DNA from: a virus
Virus record (IMG/VR): IMGVR_UViG_3300033571_014591
Coordinates: 1 to 64,000 of that record
Reading direction: 5' to 3' (one strand)
Length of the DNA stretch: 64,000 nt
Part shown: positions 23,153-30,248 of the stretch, piece by piece
Layout of the letters: every line of letters begins with the position of its first letter
Position numbering within the stretch: position 1 is the first letter of the stretch
The notes under the pieces: generated by a model
The model's input: only the letters and a program-made list of their open reading frames with translations
Database searches by the model: none
Told to the model about the DNA's origin: nothing
Program-made: the position numbers and the translations under genes

Positions 23153-23317
23153 CTACTCCTGCTTTGTATTACGAGTGCTCAGGTAATGCTCAGTGCAGAG
23201 CCACCCATGAGTAACTGACTGATTCTGTCTGGCTTCCTTTGAGCACTTAATTGTGCCTTCAGGTGTCTTGCGAACATGAATGCATTTAGAGCCATGAATA
23301 TTTGCAGACTGAGCCAC
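23153..23317 (-). CDS. Small Cys/His protein (54 aa)
   Basis: Start is taken as GTG 23317, preceded by GAGAGG at seven bases; the open frame continues upstream to 23410 but there overlaps another gene. Conserved-looking CIHVRKTPEGTIKC and HGWLCTEH suggest one zinc site. Function is unknown. Confidence 0.55.
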   Translation of the reverse strand: MAQSANIHGSKCIHVRKTPEGTIKCSKEARQNQSVTHGWLCTEHYLSTRNTKQE

Positions 23318-23318
23318 G

Positions 23319-23477
23319 TTATCGCCTCTCTCTCTGGATATGTAGTGCTTTACACCGGCTGCACCAAATTGGATACAGCCGTGTCTTTGACTGAGGTGCT
23401 TTACGCGCATTCATGGCATAAATTGCCGTGCGCACGTGCGACTCAGACTTGAACGCTTTACGGATGCATTTGATCAC
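23319..23477 (-). CDS. Small basic protein (52 aa)
   Basis: GTG at 23477 follows GAGGG at eight bases and lies just after the upstream stop. The product is very basic with a CSRC pair near the C-terminus (WCSRCKALHIQRERR). It could bind nucleic acid. Function is unknown. Confidence 0.5.
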   Translation of the reverse strand: MIKCIRKAFKSESHVRTAIYAMNARKAPQSKTRLYPIWCSRCKALHIQRERR

Positions 23478-23480
23478 TGA

Positions 23481-23744
23481 TTACACCCTCTTGTATCTTA
23501 TTGGAATTACGCCACCCTCAATGTGAGCTTTGCAGCGCCCATAAGGGCCAATCTTAGGATCCTGGAAGCGCCTCAGTGCAGGCTTACCACATACATTGCA
23601 TGTGGCAGACTTCACCTCATAGGCCATCTTCACGTCAATTTCTAGCTGCTTGGGCATCAGATGAGTTTTCTTAAACATCCTGGTATTAGGCGCACTCATC
23701 CTTCGCACTGAGAGACCGCAACCACTAATTCTGCCTCTAATCAT
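23481..23744 (-). CDS. Small zinc-finger protein (87 aa)
   Basis: ATG at 23744 follows GAGG at five bases. CNVCGKPALRRF and CKAH form a C3H zinc site, followed by a short basic tail. An internal ATG at 23699 is possible but lacks a spaced Shine-Dalgarno. Function is unknown. Confidence 0.6.
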   Translation of the reverse strand: MIRGRISGCGLSVRRMSAPNTRMFKKTHLMPKQLEIDVKMAYEVKSATCNVCGKPALRRFQDPKIGPYGRCKAHIEGGVIPIRYKRV

Positions 23745-23752
23745 GACAACCT

Positions 23753-23854
23753 CTACAGATACTCATCCGGAGGATTAGAATCACTATTAAATGCCAGAAT
23801 GATTGCAATCCCTACCAGTGCCACCACACCAATCAAGATAACTAAATCTTGCAT
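23753..23854 (-). CDS. Single-pass membrane peptide (33 aa)
   Basis: ATG at 23854 follows GAGG at six bases. Residues 4-23 (LVILIGVVALVGIAIILAF) form one membrane helix, followed by a short acidic tail. It is the first gene after the phased ATGCA repeat array, so its promoter should lie in 23870-24190. Confidence 0.6.
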   Translation of the reverse strand: MQDLVILIGVVALVGIAIILAFNSDSNPPDEYL

Positions 23855-23905
23855 TCAGCACCTCACTATAAGTTTGGCGCAAGCCAAACGGCCCATCTGA
23901 ACACC

Positions 23906-23960
23906 ATGCACTCATCATGCATTAAGTATGCACTAATCATGCACTCATCATGCACTAGCT
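23906..23960. repeat. Five phased 11-bp ATGCAC repeats, candidate operator
   Basis: Exact 11-bp spacing places ATGCA at 23906, 23917, 23928, 23939 and 23950. The units are ATGCACTCATC, ATGCATTAAGT, ATGCACTAATC, ATGCACTCATC and ATGCACTAGCT. One copy per helical turn on the same face, 52 bp upstream of a minus-strand start codon, is what a cooperative regulator or initiator site looks like. Confidence 0.7.
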
Positions 23961-24191
23961 TAAACATTCAACTAGCTAATCAAGAGCTATATAAACCCTG
24001 GCCGCTGAATCGCAGGGGCGCACCACATCAGTATTCCTAGACTGACGCTTCATTTTACTTTGGGTTTGTTGATTGCAGCCCATTTCATCAGCTACACAGC
24101 TTTGGTAATACTGATTCAAATGATGCTATAACCACCAATATCATGGGTCGAGTATGAATTGAGCGGTTGCCCTTGATTAGCTAATTGAGTG
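23961..24191. other. Intergenic DNA upstream of the 23854 unit
   Basis: With the repeat array this is a 338-bp gene-free stretch. It is AT-rich, with segments such as GTTTATATAG (minus strand) that could be -10 elements. No clean -35/-10 pair or supported small gene is visible. Confidence 0.4.
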
Positions 24192-24230
24192 TTTAAACGG
24201 ATGCCCCACTGTTGCAGCAGGGCATCACAA
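24192..24230 (-). terminator. Terminator after the 24950-24232 unit (minus strand)
   Basis: Minus-strand GATGCCC, a 13-nt loop and GGGCATC form a 7-bp stem followed by CGTTTAAAC. It lies directly after the stop at 24232 and would end a two-gene unit. Confidence 0.6.
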
Positions 24231-24231
24231 A

Positions 24232-24474
24232 TTAACTCACACGCTTGTTATCAGTAGGCAGATTGGCACCATAGCCGCGCCTATGATTGACAGACTGAAT
24301 GTACTGATGCTGCTGCTCTGAGATGATCTGAATATGACTACCAGTCTTATGTGGGGTAATCATATGACCACGTAGTGGCTTTACATCTGAGCACTGAATA
24401 CACACTTTCGTATGTGGTAGTGCCTCAATGCGCTTGGCTGATATCACAGTAGAGCATTTAATGCATGTTCTCAT
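24232..24474 (-). CDS. DksA/TraR-type zinc-finger-like protein (80 aa)
   Basis: CIKC and, after RIEALPHTKVCIQC, a second Cys pair reproduce the TraR/DksA C4 zinc-finger layout, where a similar RLxAxPxxxxCxxC string is typical. The long coiled coil of DksA is absent, as in short phage TraR-like proteins. Those bind RNA polymerase and alter promoter choice, a plausible early role here. The C-terminal half is polar and unique. Confidence 0.6.
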   Translation of the reverse strand: MRTCIKCSTVISAKRIEALPHTKVCIQCSDVKPLRGHMITPHKTGSHIQIISEQQHQYIQSVNHRRGYGANLPTDNKRVS

Positions 24475-24488
24475 GTTGACCTCACACC

Positions 24489-24950
24489 TTACTGGGTAAT
24501 TCTGGTGTTGAATCCCTTGTAGCTTTTGCTGCCTTCTCGCTGATCTCTTACAGTTAAAACTGGAAGAGGATCTGTCACCACTACAGGGAAACTCTCAACA
24601 CTGCCGTCTCGATTGTGTCTGTAGACTACACTGTAATCAGCAGCACAGGTGTCACACAGGTAACCCTTTACATAATCAATAGTAGGGATACGAAACTCAG
24701 TCACAACCGGCTGATAGGTAACATGCTCAGTCTTTACTTTCTGCCGTTTGATGTCACTGAATCCTCTAATCACCTTGCCACGATAGCAAAGGCCGGGATT
24801 CACTTCAGTAGAGCAGCAACAGCACACAAGGCCATGATTAACCTTAAGGCCTGGGGAAACCTGAATTACCTTACGCGGCGGTTTTGCAGTATTGATTTTG
24901 CGCCAATCCCACTTTCGAGCTAGCTGCTCTTCGGTCAACTTGTCTGCCAT
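24489..24950 (-). CDS. Cys-rich unknown protein (153 aa)
   Basis: A CCCCSTEVNPGLC cluster and a later CDTC pair suggest a zinc-stabilised fold. The C-terminal half is beta-rich (VESFPVVVTDPLPVLTV). ATG 24950 follows GAGG at seven bases. It is the first gene of the unit downstream of the structured region 24960-25460. Confidence 0.65.
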   Translation of the reverse strand: MADKLTEEQLARKWDWRKINTAKPPRKVIQVSPGLKVNHGLVCCCCSTEVNPGLCYRGKVIRGFSDIKRQKVKTEHVTYQPVVTEFRIPTIDYVKGYLCDTCAADYSVVYRHNRDGSVESFPVVVTDPLPVLTVRDQREGSKSYKGFNTRITQ

Positions 24951-24961
24951 GTTTGCACCTC

Positions 24962-24995
24962 ATTAGAGGATTCACTTTAAGGTGAACTATCTAAT
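24962..24995 (-). promoter_or_regulatory. Inverted repeat in the 24950 gene leader
   Basis: Plus-strand ATTAGA...TTCAC-TTTAAG-GTGAA...TCTAAT is a nested inverted repeat 12-45 bp upstream of ATG 24950. The inner TTCAC/GTGAA pair with a 6-bp spacer looks like a dimer operator. As RNA it would form a leader hairpin close to the ribosome binding site. Confidence 0.5.
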
Positions 24996-25003
24996 CAAAT
25001 GCA

Positions 25004-25063
25004 GCGGGGTTTTATGTTATTGGATAACCCCGCGAACCTCATGCAGTGCTTTTCGCCACTGCA
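25004..25063. repeat. Two perfect hairpins
   Basis: GCGGGGTT...AACCCCGC (25004-25011/25026-25033, 14-nt loop) is followed by TGCAGTG...CACTGCA (25042-25048/25057-25063, 8-nt loop). Both are perfect and lie in non-coding DNA, so either a structured leader RNA or protein-binding sites are possible. Confidence 0.55.
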
Positions 25064-25149
25064 ACCGACAGCGTTTTCTTATACAGTGGTTACTAAGGCT
25101 GTAACTCACCACCGTAATATGTGCATTAACTCCACATACAGAGTGTTTC

Positions 25150-25198
25150 GACTAAGCGCTTAGTCTAGCTAGTTTTGAGCGGGAACTAGCAAACCCGC
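25150..25198. repeat. 16-bp perfect palindrome and overlapping alternative stems
   Basis: GACTAAGCGCTTAGTC (25150-25165) is a perfect palindrome. Immediately after it GCTAGTT/AACTAGC (25168/25184) competes with GCGGG/CCCGC (about 25178/25194), giving mutually exclusive stems. No coding frame is supported here. Confidence 0.5.
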
Positions 25199-25286
25199 GA
25201 TTATCAGCGTCATCCTGTCACCTCAGCGACATTCTAGGCTAATTAGTTAATATTCTTATGTGTGGATTCACCCTTGGGCTAGCCAC

Positions 25287-25329
25287 CATTAATTACATAT
25301 TGTGCCACCACGATAATATGTAATTAATG
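25287..25329. repeat. 15-bp perfect inverted repeat
   Basis: CATTAATTACATATT and its exact reverse complement flank a 13-nt loop. Outer CTAG/CTAG pairs could extend the stem past a 3-nt bulge. It is AT-rich and easily melted, as expected for a cruciform, initiator site or structured RNA. Confidence 0.6.
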
Positions 25330-25414
25330 CTAGTTAGTCCTGGCGAACGCGCACCGTCAATCCGCTGACGCCTTGTGTCCGCTTTCGAGGACGCTGGCAT
25401 GCGGCTTGCATGGA

Positions 25415-25445
25415 GCCGACCTGGATAGTAAGTATCCAAGCCGGC
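25415..25445. repeat. Hairpin downstream of the 25464 gene
   Basis: GCCG...TGGATA-GTAAG-TATCCA...CGGC forms a two-part stem with a 5-nt loop, 19 bp after the stop of the 25871-25464 gene. It may end or stabilise that transcript, though a T-tract is missing. Confidence 0.45.
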
Positions 25446-25463
25446 CCTATGGCATGAATTGTG

Positions 25464-25871
25464 CTACTCAGTAGGCGTCAAAGAATTGTCTACGATGTTG
25501 TTAACTACGCGACGAACGAGCTTACCCGACTTGGCGGTCGGCTTTACCTCATGGGTAAGCCTATACTCTGCCTTATCGCATAGACTCGGGAACATCGACC
25601 ATACTTCAGCGTGTGAGAGAATTTCGGATTGGAACTCTTCGAGCTGTTCCTGAGTGCTGAACTTAACACCGCGCGGGATACCGGGAGAAAACGTGACTGA
25701 AACATCTTTCGTTGTTTTGTCGGTTTCGAGCCCTGCCCAAATGACGCACTCAAGGGTCAAACCATTGTCAAAGGTGACAATTGCCTTCGCTGTCTGGCAG
25801 TATTTCCGCCCATATTTTTCGCCAGCTTCAGGCCTATCAGGAAGGGTCATCAAAACATCTTCAATGATCAT
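25464..25871 (-). CDS. Unknown protein (135 aa)
   Basis: A soluble alpha/beta-looking protein (KAIVTFDNGLTLECVIWAG; VKFSTQEQLEEFQSEIL). It has its own short transcription unit, flanked by non-coding DNA of about 500 bp and 960 bp. An AACCT...AGGTT pair lies just upstream of the start, with TATAGG between start and repeat. No family is recognised. The isolated position suggests an early gene. Confidence 0.6.
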   Translation of the reverse strand: MIIEDVLMTLPDRPEAGEKYGRKYCQTAKAIVTFDNGLTLECVIWAGLETDKTTKDVSVTFSPGIPRGVKFSTQEQLEEFQSEILSHAEVWSMFPSLCDKAEYRLTHEVKPTAKSGKLVRRVVNNIVDNSLTPTE

Positions 25872-26413
25872 AACTTAACCTATACTTAAAGGTTTATGCG
25901 TTCATCGTGGCGGGAGTGCCGCGAAGCCGCACCGGAGCCTAGAGCATCGAGCATGCCAGCCAGGGAGCTTCGCCCCAAAACGTGAGATTTTGCTAGGAAA
26001 ATCGCTCAGTTTCGCTTTGGCTATACCTTGCGATAGAGGCGGAAATGCGTATGGTTTCGATACGCAAGAAAAGCGAAAGGTGCAGCGATGAACTCTGCCG
26101 TTTGGCTGTAAATCGTTGAGCCGCATGGGGTTAGCTGCTGTGTATGGAATCGCTACAGGTGGTGTGTAAAAATTGCTTGGTCAATTTTGCCCATTAGAGG
26201 GTGGCTTTCGCCTCGTTTTCGCTCCCCCCAGTATCTACCCATTCCAGGCCTAACGATCGTTCAATGGCGGTGCCTCAGAACGCCGGCAAAAGGCATTCTG
26301 AGAGCTGTCCTAACCGGCGTTTTGCAGGTCATTCCGGCGACAGCGGCAAATCCAAGATATTGGAGAGAGCAATCCAATGTTTTGGTGCCGGATAAGGATT
26401 TAGTTAACGTGGG
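25872..26413. other. Long non-coding stretch with inverted repeats
   Basis: I see no supported gene. Visible structures are GATTTT/AAAATC (25986/25998), GCGTAT/ATACGC (26047/26060), the palindrome AACGATCGTT (26252-26261) and CTCAGAA/TTCTGAG (26274/26296) with extra CC/GG pairing. Open frames here have unnatural composition. It may hold promoters, an origin or a structured RNA. Confidence 0.45.
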
Positions 26414-26447
26414 TGTCAATGGATTGACAATAGAGCGTGCGCGCACG
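26414..26447. promoter_or_regulatory. Operator-like inverted repeat over a TTGACA box
   Basis: TGTCAAT-GG-ATTGACA (26414-26429) is a perfect dimer-type site. Its right arm contains TTGACA, a consensus -35, and the left arm gives the same box on the other strand. A 12-bp palindrome CGTGCGCGCACG (26436-26447) follows. No good -10 is seen at 17 bp on the plus side, so the promoter call is tentative. Confidence 0.45.
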
Positions 26448-26448
26448 T

Positions 26449-26790
26449 AGCAAGGCGCATGCCAGGTTTTGACATGCATAAGGTGTGCCATAGGGGATTG
26501 TATGCATGATGCATGCCAGCCAGGTGCAAGCAAGGCGCATGCCAAGATGATGATGCATGCATAAAGGGTGCCAAGTTCATCTGGTATGCACAAAGGGTGC
26601 CAAGATCCGGTATGCATCCCCCATGCCATTAGGTCATACCCCAGAACTCGCTTCAGGTCAAATGCCCTATCCTCAGCCAAATGCCCTAATCCTCCATCTG
26701 GCACAAACCTTGCATGCGTAGGGCAACTGCCCCAGGCGCATGGCATGGCTGTTGCATGCGTCGATTGGCACAACAATTGCATGTCTAGGT
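26449..26790. repeat. GCATGC-rich short direct repeats
   Basis: AGCAAGGCGCATGCCA occurs at 26449 and 26529. AAAGGGTGCCAAG occurs at 26563 and 26592. CAAATGCCCTA occurs about 19 bp apart near 26659 and 26678. GCATGC or ATGCAT appears repeatedly between. The stretch is non-coding and reads like a degenerate binding-site array. Confidence 0.5.
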
Positions 26791-26830
26791 CATCTGCCCT
26801 AGTTGTCGCAAGGGTGACGGCGAGGCGAAG

Positions 26831-26950
26831 TTAAAGTGTACCGGATCCCCATAACTCTATTTCATATCGCCCATATGGTTCAGCAATTTCTCCATAGAAA
26901 CCCTCTAATTCCCTAACAATTTCACCATTTCCCAGCTCGTTCCATTTCAA
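26831..26950 (-). CDS. Small protein from TTG start (39 aa)
   Basis: TTG at 26950 has GGAG eight bases upstream. The product (KWNELGNGEIVRELEGFYGE and a C-terminal RYEIELWGSGTL) has natural composition unlike the neighbouring random frames. It follows the 27414-26989 gene on the same strand. Function is unknown. Confidence 0.45.
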   Translation of the reverse strand: MKWNELGNGEIVRELEGFYGEIAEPYGRYEIELWGSGTL

Positions 26951-26988
26951 CCCTGAATCTCCACCCTATGGTTCAGCTCAAGCACCCC

Positions 26989-27414
26989 TTAAATCTCCTT
27001 CTCTGGTCCCTTCACCGCCTTCTTCGCCCCCGCAGCCGCTTTTGCGCCTGTTTTCCTCCCATCCAGCGCCAAAATCCTCCCCCACGGCGCAGCATCATAG
27101 ATGTCCTGCATGGTGCCAGTTTCAGCAATCTGCTTTAACTTCTCTGCCCTCTTACTGCTCTTCTTAATTACCAGCCCCTGAAACTCAGGTATATCCTTAA
27201 TACTCATCAAAAACTCATAGCCACCCACCAGCGCCTGCCCATTCGAGTTCAAAACAAGCTCCTCCGAGATAATCTCATTGTGGGCAACCCAAGGCTTGCT
27301 GATCCACATCACATAATGTTTCGTGCCGATCGAAGACTGCTCGCAACACAGCACCACACCCTCCTCCAGCGCCTTCAACTTCAGTTCCTTAATCACCTTC
27401 TCAATATGTGTCAT
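26989..27414 (-). CDS. Unknown protein with basic Ala/Lys tail (141 aa)
   Basis: A globular first 100 residues (VVLCCEQSSIGTKHYVMWISK) precede a tail rich in Lys, Ala and Gly (KTGAKAAAGAKKAVKG) that could bind DNA. It is the most upstream minus-strand gene, divergent from the late operon across an 88-bp gap. It may therefore be a very early gene or regulator. Confidence 0.65.
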   Translation of the reverse strand: MTHIEKVIKELKLKALEEGVVLCCEQSSIGTKHYVMWISKPWVAHNEIISEELVLNSNGQALVGGYEFLMSIKDIPEFQGLVIKKSSKRAEKLKQIAETGTMQDIYDAAPWGRILALDGRKTGAKAAAGAKKAVKGPEKEI

Positions 27415-27502
27415 CTGAGTCTCCTCGACTAAACTGTTCTATTTATGCTACTATGCAGCATTACTTGACGCCCGACCGACCACTTTAAGCTACGGACACC
27501 CT
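27415..27502. promoter_or_regulatory. Divergent intergenic region
   Basis: Minus-strand early genes and plus-strand late genes start on either side, so promoters for both should lie here. Minus strand has GCATAAAT and plus strand TACTAT as weak -10 candidates, and TTGACG is visible at about 27467. No consensus promoter is clear. Confidence 0.4.
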
Positions 27503-28072
27503 ATGTCAAAGAACCATGATGCAATTCCTGTGCCAGATGTCGAGGTCTACGCCCGACTCGTCGGCAAGATCCAATACACCTGCCCCAACTGCAGTCAGGC
27601 CTATCCGCTTAAACTGGTTCACTGGCGTAGGGCCGACCTCTACTGCCAACGCTGCCACACCAAATTCCAGCTTGGGCTCGGGTTTAGCTCAACCGCTACC
27701 TCCTCGTCCTTCATTATGGGCAAGTGGAACTCCTACACGGCCAACCGCATCAACCCTGAAGGCACCCACTACGACGCAGCCAAGGTCTACGGCACCATCG
27801 AATTCCAGTGCCCCTCCTGTCTGCACCCCCAGCGAGGCTTCTGCGCCCACGACGGGCGACTCTCCTGCGAGTCCTGCTCAGAGTCCTTCTACGTCTCTGC
27901 ACTGCTCTACAGGCTCCCTAAGGTCTCCCGCCTTAAGCTGAAGGCCCCTTTCGACTCCATTGTTAAAGGTTTAAATCCAGATGCGTCTACCAAGACTCCT
28001 AAACCCATTCATGCTTCGTCGCCTGATTCGCGCCCAGGAACGCCAAGCGGACGCGCTCGAAAGGATAGCTAA
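27503..28072 (+). CDS. Double zinc-ribbon protein, first late gene (189 aa)
   Basis: Two zinc ribbons are visible: CPNCSQAYP/CQRCHTKF (residues 27-55) and CPSCLHPQRGFC/CESCSESFY (about 100-132). A basic disordered tail follows. Zinc-ribbon proteins before the terminase could act in packaging-site recognition or late transcription. Neither is proven. Confidence 0.65.
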   Translation: MSKNHDAIPVPDVEVYARLVGKIQYTCPNCSQAYPLKLVHWRRADLYCQRCHTKFQLGLGFSSTATSSSFIMGKWNSYTANRINPEGTHYDAAKVYGTIEFQCPSCLHPQRGFCAHDGRLSCESCSESFYVSALLYRLPKVSRLKLKAPFDSIVKGLNPDASTKTPKPIHASSPDSRPGTPSGRARKDS

Positions 28073-28223
28073 AATTGTCAGCTTTGAGTTTGGACGAACT
28101 TCAGAAATTATCGAGCAATACCCCGAAGAAGAAGACGACATCATCTACTCAACTGATGAAGAGACCTTCTACAGACAGCTCGCAGACAGAAGCCGTCTCT
28201 CTCACACTCCCGAAGACGAATAG
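27981..28223 (+). CDS. Possible small overlapping protein (80 aa)
   Basis: The frame overlaps the preceding gene's end and the next gene's start. A natural-looking amphipathic helix (RAQERQADALERIAKI) and an acidic tail argue it is real. AAAGG lies 11 bases upstream of ATG 27981; an internal ATG at 28011 is also possible. Confidence 0.45.
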   Translation: MRLPRLLNPFMLRRLIRAQERQADALERIAKIVSFEFGRTSEIIEQYPEEEDDIIYSTDEETFYRQLADRSRLSHTPEDE

Positions 28224-28821
28224 GAGCGCCCTGGAGCAATTCGAGGCAGCCATTGGCGGTCGGGACGCCTTGGTCGAAACCCTCGAATTAGCCCAGCTCG
28301 ACAAGAAGCAGGAACACCTCCTGAACCTGCTCCTTGACCCTCGACGCCAGAAGGACACCATTAACACCATTGCCCGTGACGCGGGAATGAAGCCAGCAGG
28401 AGTCATCGAGCTCTTCCGCTCTGCAACCTTCGCCATGGCCCATGCCCTCGCCATGTCCAAGATGGCCTCTGCCCTACCCGCCGTTGTAGATGACATTGCA
28501 GCCAAAGCCGTAGACTCCAAAATCGAATGCCCCACCTGCTTTGGGCAAAAACAAATCAACCACGTTGATTGCCCAACCTGCTTCGGTAAGGGCGAAGTCA
28601 TGCGCTACAGCGACCTGGACCGCCAAAAGATCCTCCTCGAATCTGCTGGAGTCACCAAGAAGGGCGGCGGCGTCAATGTTAACGTCAGCCAAGCTGTGGG
28701 CATTGTCAACCCCGGGTCGTTCTTCTCTAACTTCGTCAAAGGCTCCGACGCTGACGCCTACTCAATTGAGCCTATCGACGCTGACGTCATTACCCCTGAG
28801 GATCCTTCCCATGGCAGCTAA
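28075..28821 (+). CDS. Candidate small terminase subunit-like DNA-binding protein
   Basis: TTG at 28075 follows AAAGGA by nine bases, right after the first late gene; ATG 28156 is the alternative. A helix-turn-helix-like stretch (INTIARDAGMKPAGVIELFR) and a DnaJ-like zinc pair (CPTCFGQK...CPTCFGKGE) follow. Encoded just before the terminase ATPase, it may recognise packaging DNA. No sequence match to a known TerS is claimed. The first 50 codons overlap another open frame. Confidence 0.55.
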   Translation: MSALSLDELQKLSSNTPKKKTTSSTQLMKRPSTDSSQTEAVSLTLPKTNRSALEQFEAAIGGRDALVETLELAQLDKKQEHLLNLLLDPRRQKDTINTIARDAGMKPAGVIELFRSATFAMAHALAMSKMASALPAVVDDIAAKAVDSKIECPTCFGQKQINHVDCPTCFGKGEVMRYSDLDRQKILLESAGVTKKGGGVNVNVSQAVGIVNPGSFFSNFVKGSDADAYSIEPIDADVITPEDPSHGS

Positions 28822-29005
28822 GGTAGACGAAGCCGTATTCAAACGCATTATGCAGCTTAAAGCTCTTGGCCTCACCGACAAGGTCATCTCCATCCGCCTT
28901 GGCGTTTCAGAGCGCACCATCAGGGTCTACACCCGAGCGGCTAAAACCGGCTTAAAGCCCTACGAGGCACCTTCAGCAGATGTATCATCCAACGGTATCG
29001 AGTAA
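28811..29005 (+). CDS. Small helix-turn-helix protein (64 aa)
   Basis: ATG 28811 overlaps the previous stop by 11 bp. Residues 12-45 (LKALGLTDKVISIRLGVSER...) form a clear helix-turn-helix of resolvase/transposase-like type. The tail overlaps the terminase start by 26 bp. It could be the DNA-recognition partner of the terminase or a late regulator. Confidence 0.65.
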   Translation: MAAKVDEAVFKRIMQLKALGLTDKVISIRLGVSERTIRVYTRAAKTGLKPYEAPSADVSSNGIE

Positions 29006-30248
29006 GCGGCTCGACAATCTAGCCTCAGCCATCCGCAAAACAAGCGACCCGGCCTTCCAGTTCATCGATCTCCCCGTAGATCGACGCGAAGGCATGATTG
29101 CACGCCTCAATTCCATCTGGAACGCCGAAGAGGGCACCCTCAAGCGCCCTTTGGGACTGGACGAAGAGGCCTTCATTCGCCATGAAATCAACCGCTGCAA
29201 GGGCGACTTCTACTATTGGCTTACGTCTTACTGCAAAATTAAGTCAAAAAACGCCGAACTCGTCAAAGTCAAGCCAACTCACGTCCAGGATCTCTTCCTG
29301 CAGCGCATTGGAGAGGTCGAAAAGGCCTCAGTCTTCGACAAATCCGGCGACGGCATCCTCTTCGCGGTCCTCAAGGCTCGTCAGCTGGGCGTTTCCACCA
29401 TCTCAGAGTGCATTATTTCGCACCGGATCGTCTTCTACGGCTCCATCGCGGCCCTAATCGCCTCTGACGTCGATGACCACACCATTAACCTCTACGAAAT
29501 GGTCATCAGAGTCCTCGAAAACCTCCCGTGGTGGATGGTTCCGCGCTCGACTGACCCCAAAAAGGACTACCGGGCCAAAAACCAGCTGATCTCCTTCTAC
29601 GATCAGGACTCAATCATCAGATTTGGCTCTGGCAAGAACATGCAGGGCTCAAAGTTCCAGGAAAAGGGCTCAATCGGCACCGGCCAGACCCTCCATCAAG
29701 TCCACATTTCTGAGTTTGCCCTCTGGGCCAACGCCGAACAGATCTACGACTCACTGCTCCCTGCTGTGCCCATGAGTTCCAAGACCTTTCTGGTGCTTGA
29801 ATCAACCGCCAAGGGGCGCAACAACGAGTGGCACAAGACCTGGGAGCGAGCCAAGCGTGGTTTAGGCCGCCTTAAGCCCATTTTCTTCCCTTACTACACT
29901 GATCCCAACGACTACCGCCTGCCAGCACCCGTTGATTGGGTTCCATTAGCCCACACTGTCAACCATGCTGAGCGTGTAGCTGCCACATCTCACAAATGGG
30001 TGGGGAAAACAGTCATTCTCACCCGCGAACAGATGTTTTGGTACGAGCAAACCTATGCCCAATACAAGGACTCACGTATGCTCTATAAATTCCTTGCCGA
30101 ATACTGCGCCGACGACCTTGAAGCCTTCCAGGCGTCCTCCCAGGGCGTCTTTCCTGCCGAACTCATCGATGATATTCGCCAAAAGGTCACCAAAGACCCG
30201 GTCCTCATCGATATTCGCCCAAAAATGTACCGTGAGGTCGGTCAATGA
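28980..30248 (+). CDS. terL: Terminase large subunit, ATPase part
   Basis: 422 residues. A Walker A of terminase type is at 132-140 (KARQLGVST), followed by an adenine-binding/coupling region. Walker B VHISEF is at 241-246, with catalytic E245, and a coupling motif LESTAKG lies at about 273-279. The C-terminal nuclease is missing and encoded by the next gene, which overlaps by 4 bp (ATGA). Together they would package DNA into the prohead. Confidence 0.9.
   Translation: MYHPTVSSKRLDNLASAIRKTSDPAFQFIDLPVDRREGMIARLNSIWNAEEGTLKRPLGLDEEAFIRHEINRCKGDFYYWLTSYCKIKSKNAELVKVKPTHVQDLFLQRIGEVEKASVFDKSGDGILFAVLKARQLGVSTISECIISHRIVFYGSIAALIASDVDDHTINLYEMVIRVLENLPWWMVPRSTDPKKDYRAKNQLISFYDQDSIIRFGSGKNMQGSKFQEKGSIGTGQTLHQVHISEFALWANAEQIYDSLLPAVPMSSKTFLVLESTAKGRNNEWHKTWERAKRGLGRLKPIFFPYYTDPNDYRLPAPVDWVPLAHTVNHAERVAATSHKWVGKTVILTREQMFWYEQTYAQYKDSRMLYKFLAEYCADDLEAFQASSQGVFPAELIDDIRQKVTKDPVLIDIRPKMYREVGQ

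Noticed and set aside
23906-23960. Possible CRISPR array
   Set aside because: Units are 11 bp with no spacers, and no cas genes are nearby except an isolated Cas4/RecB-like nuclease typical of phages.
26261-26782. 173-residue minus frame in the non-coding region
   Set aside because: Composition is Trp/His/Cys/Ala-rich because of GCATGC repeats; no Shine-Dalgarno and no family resemblance.
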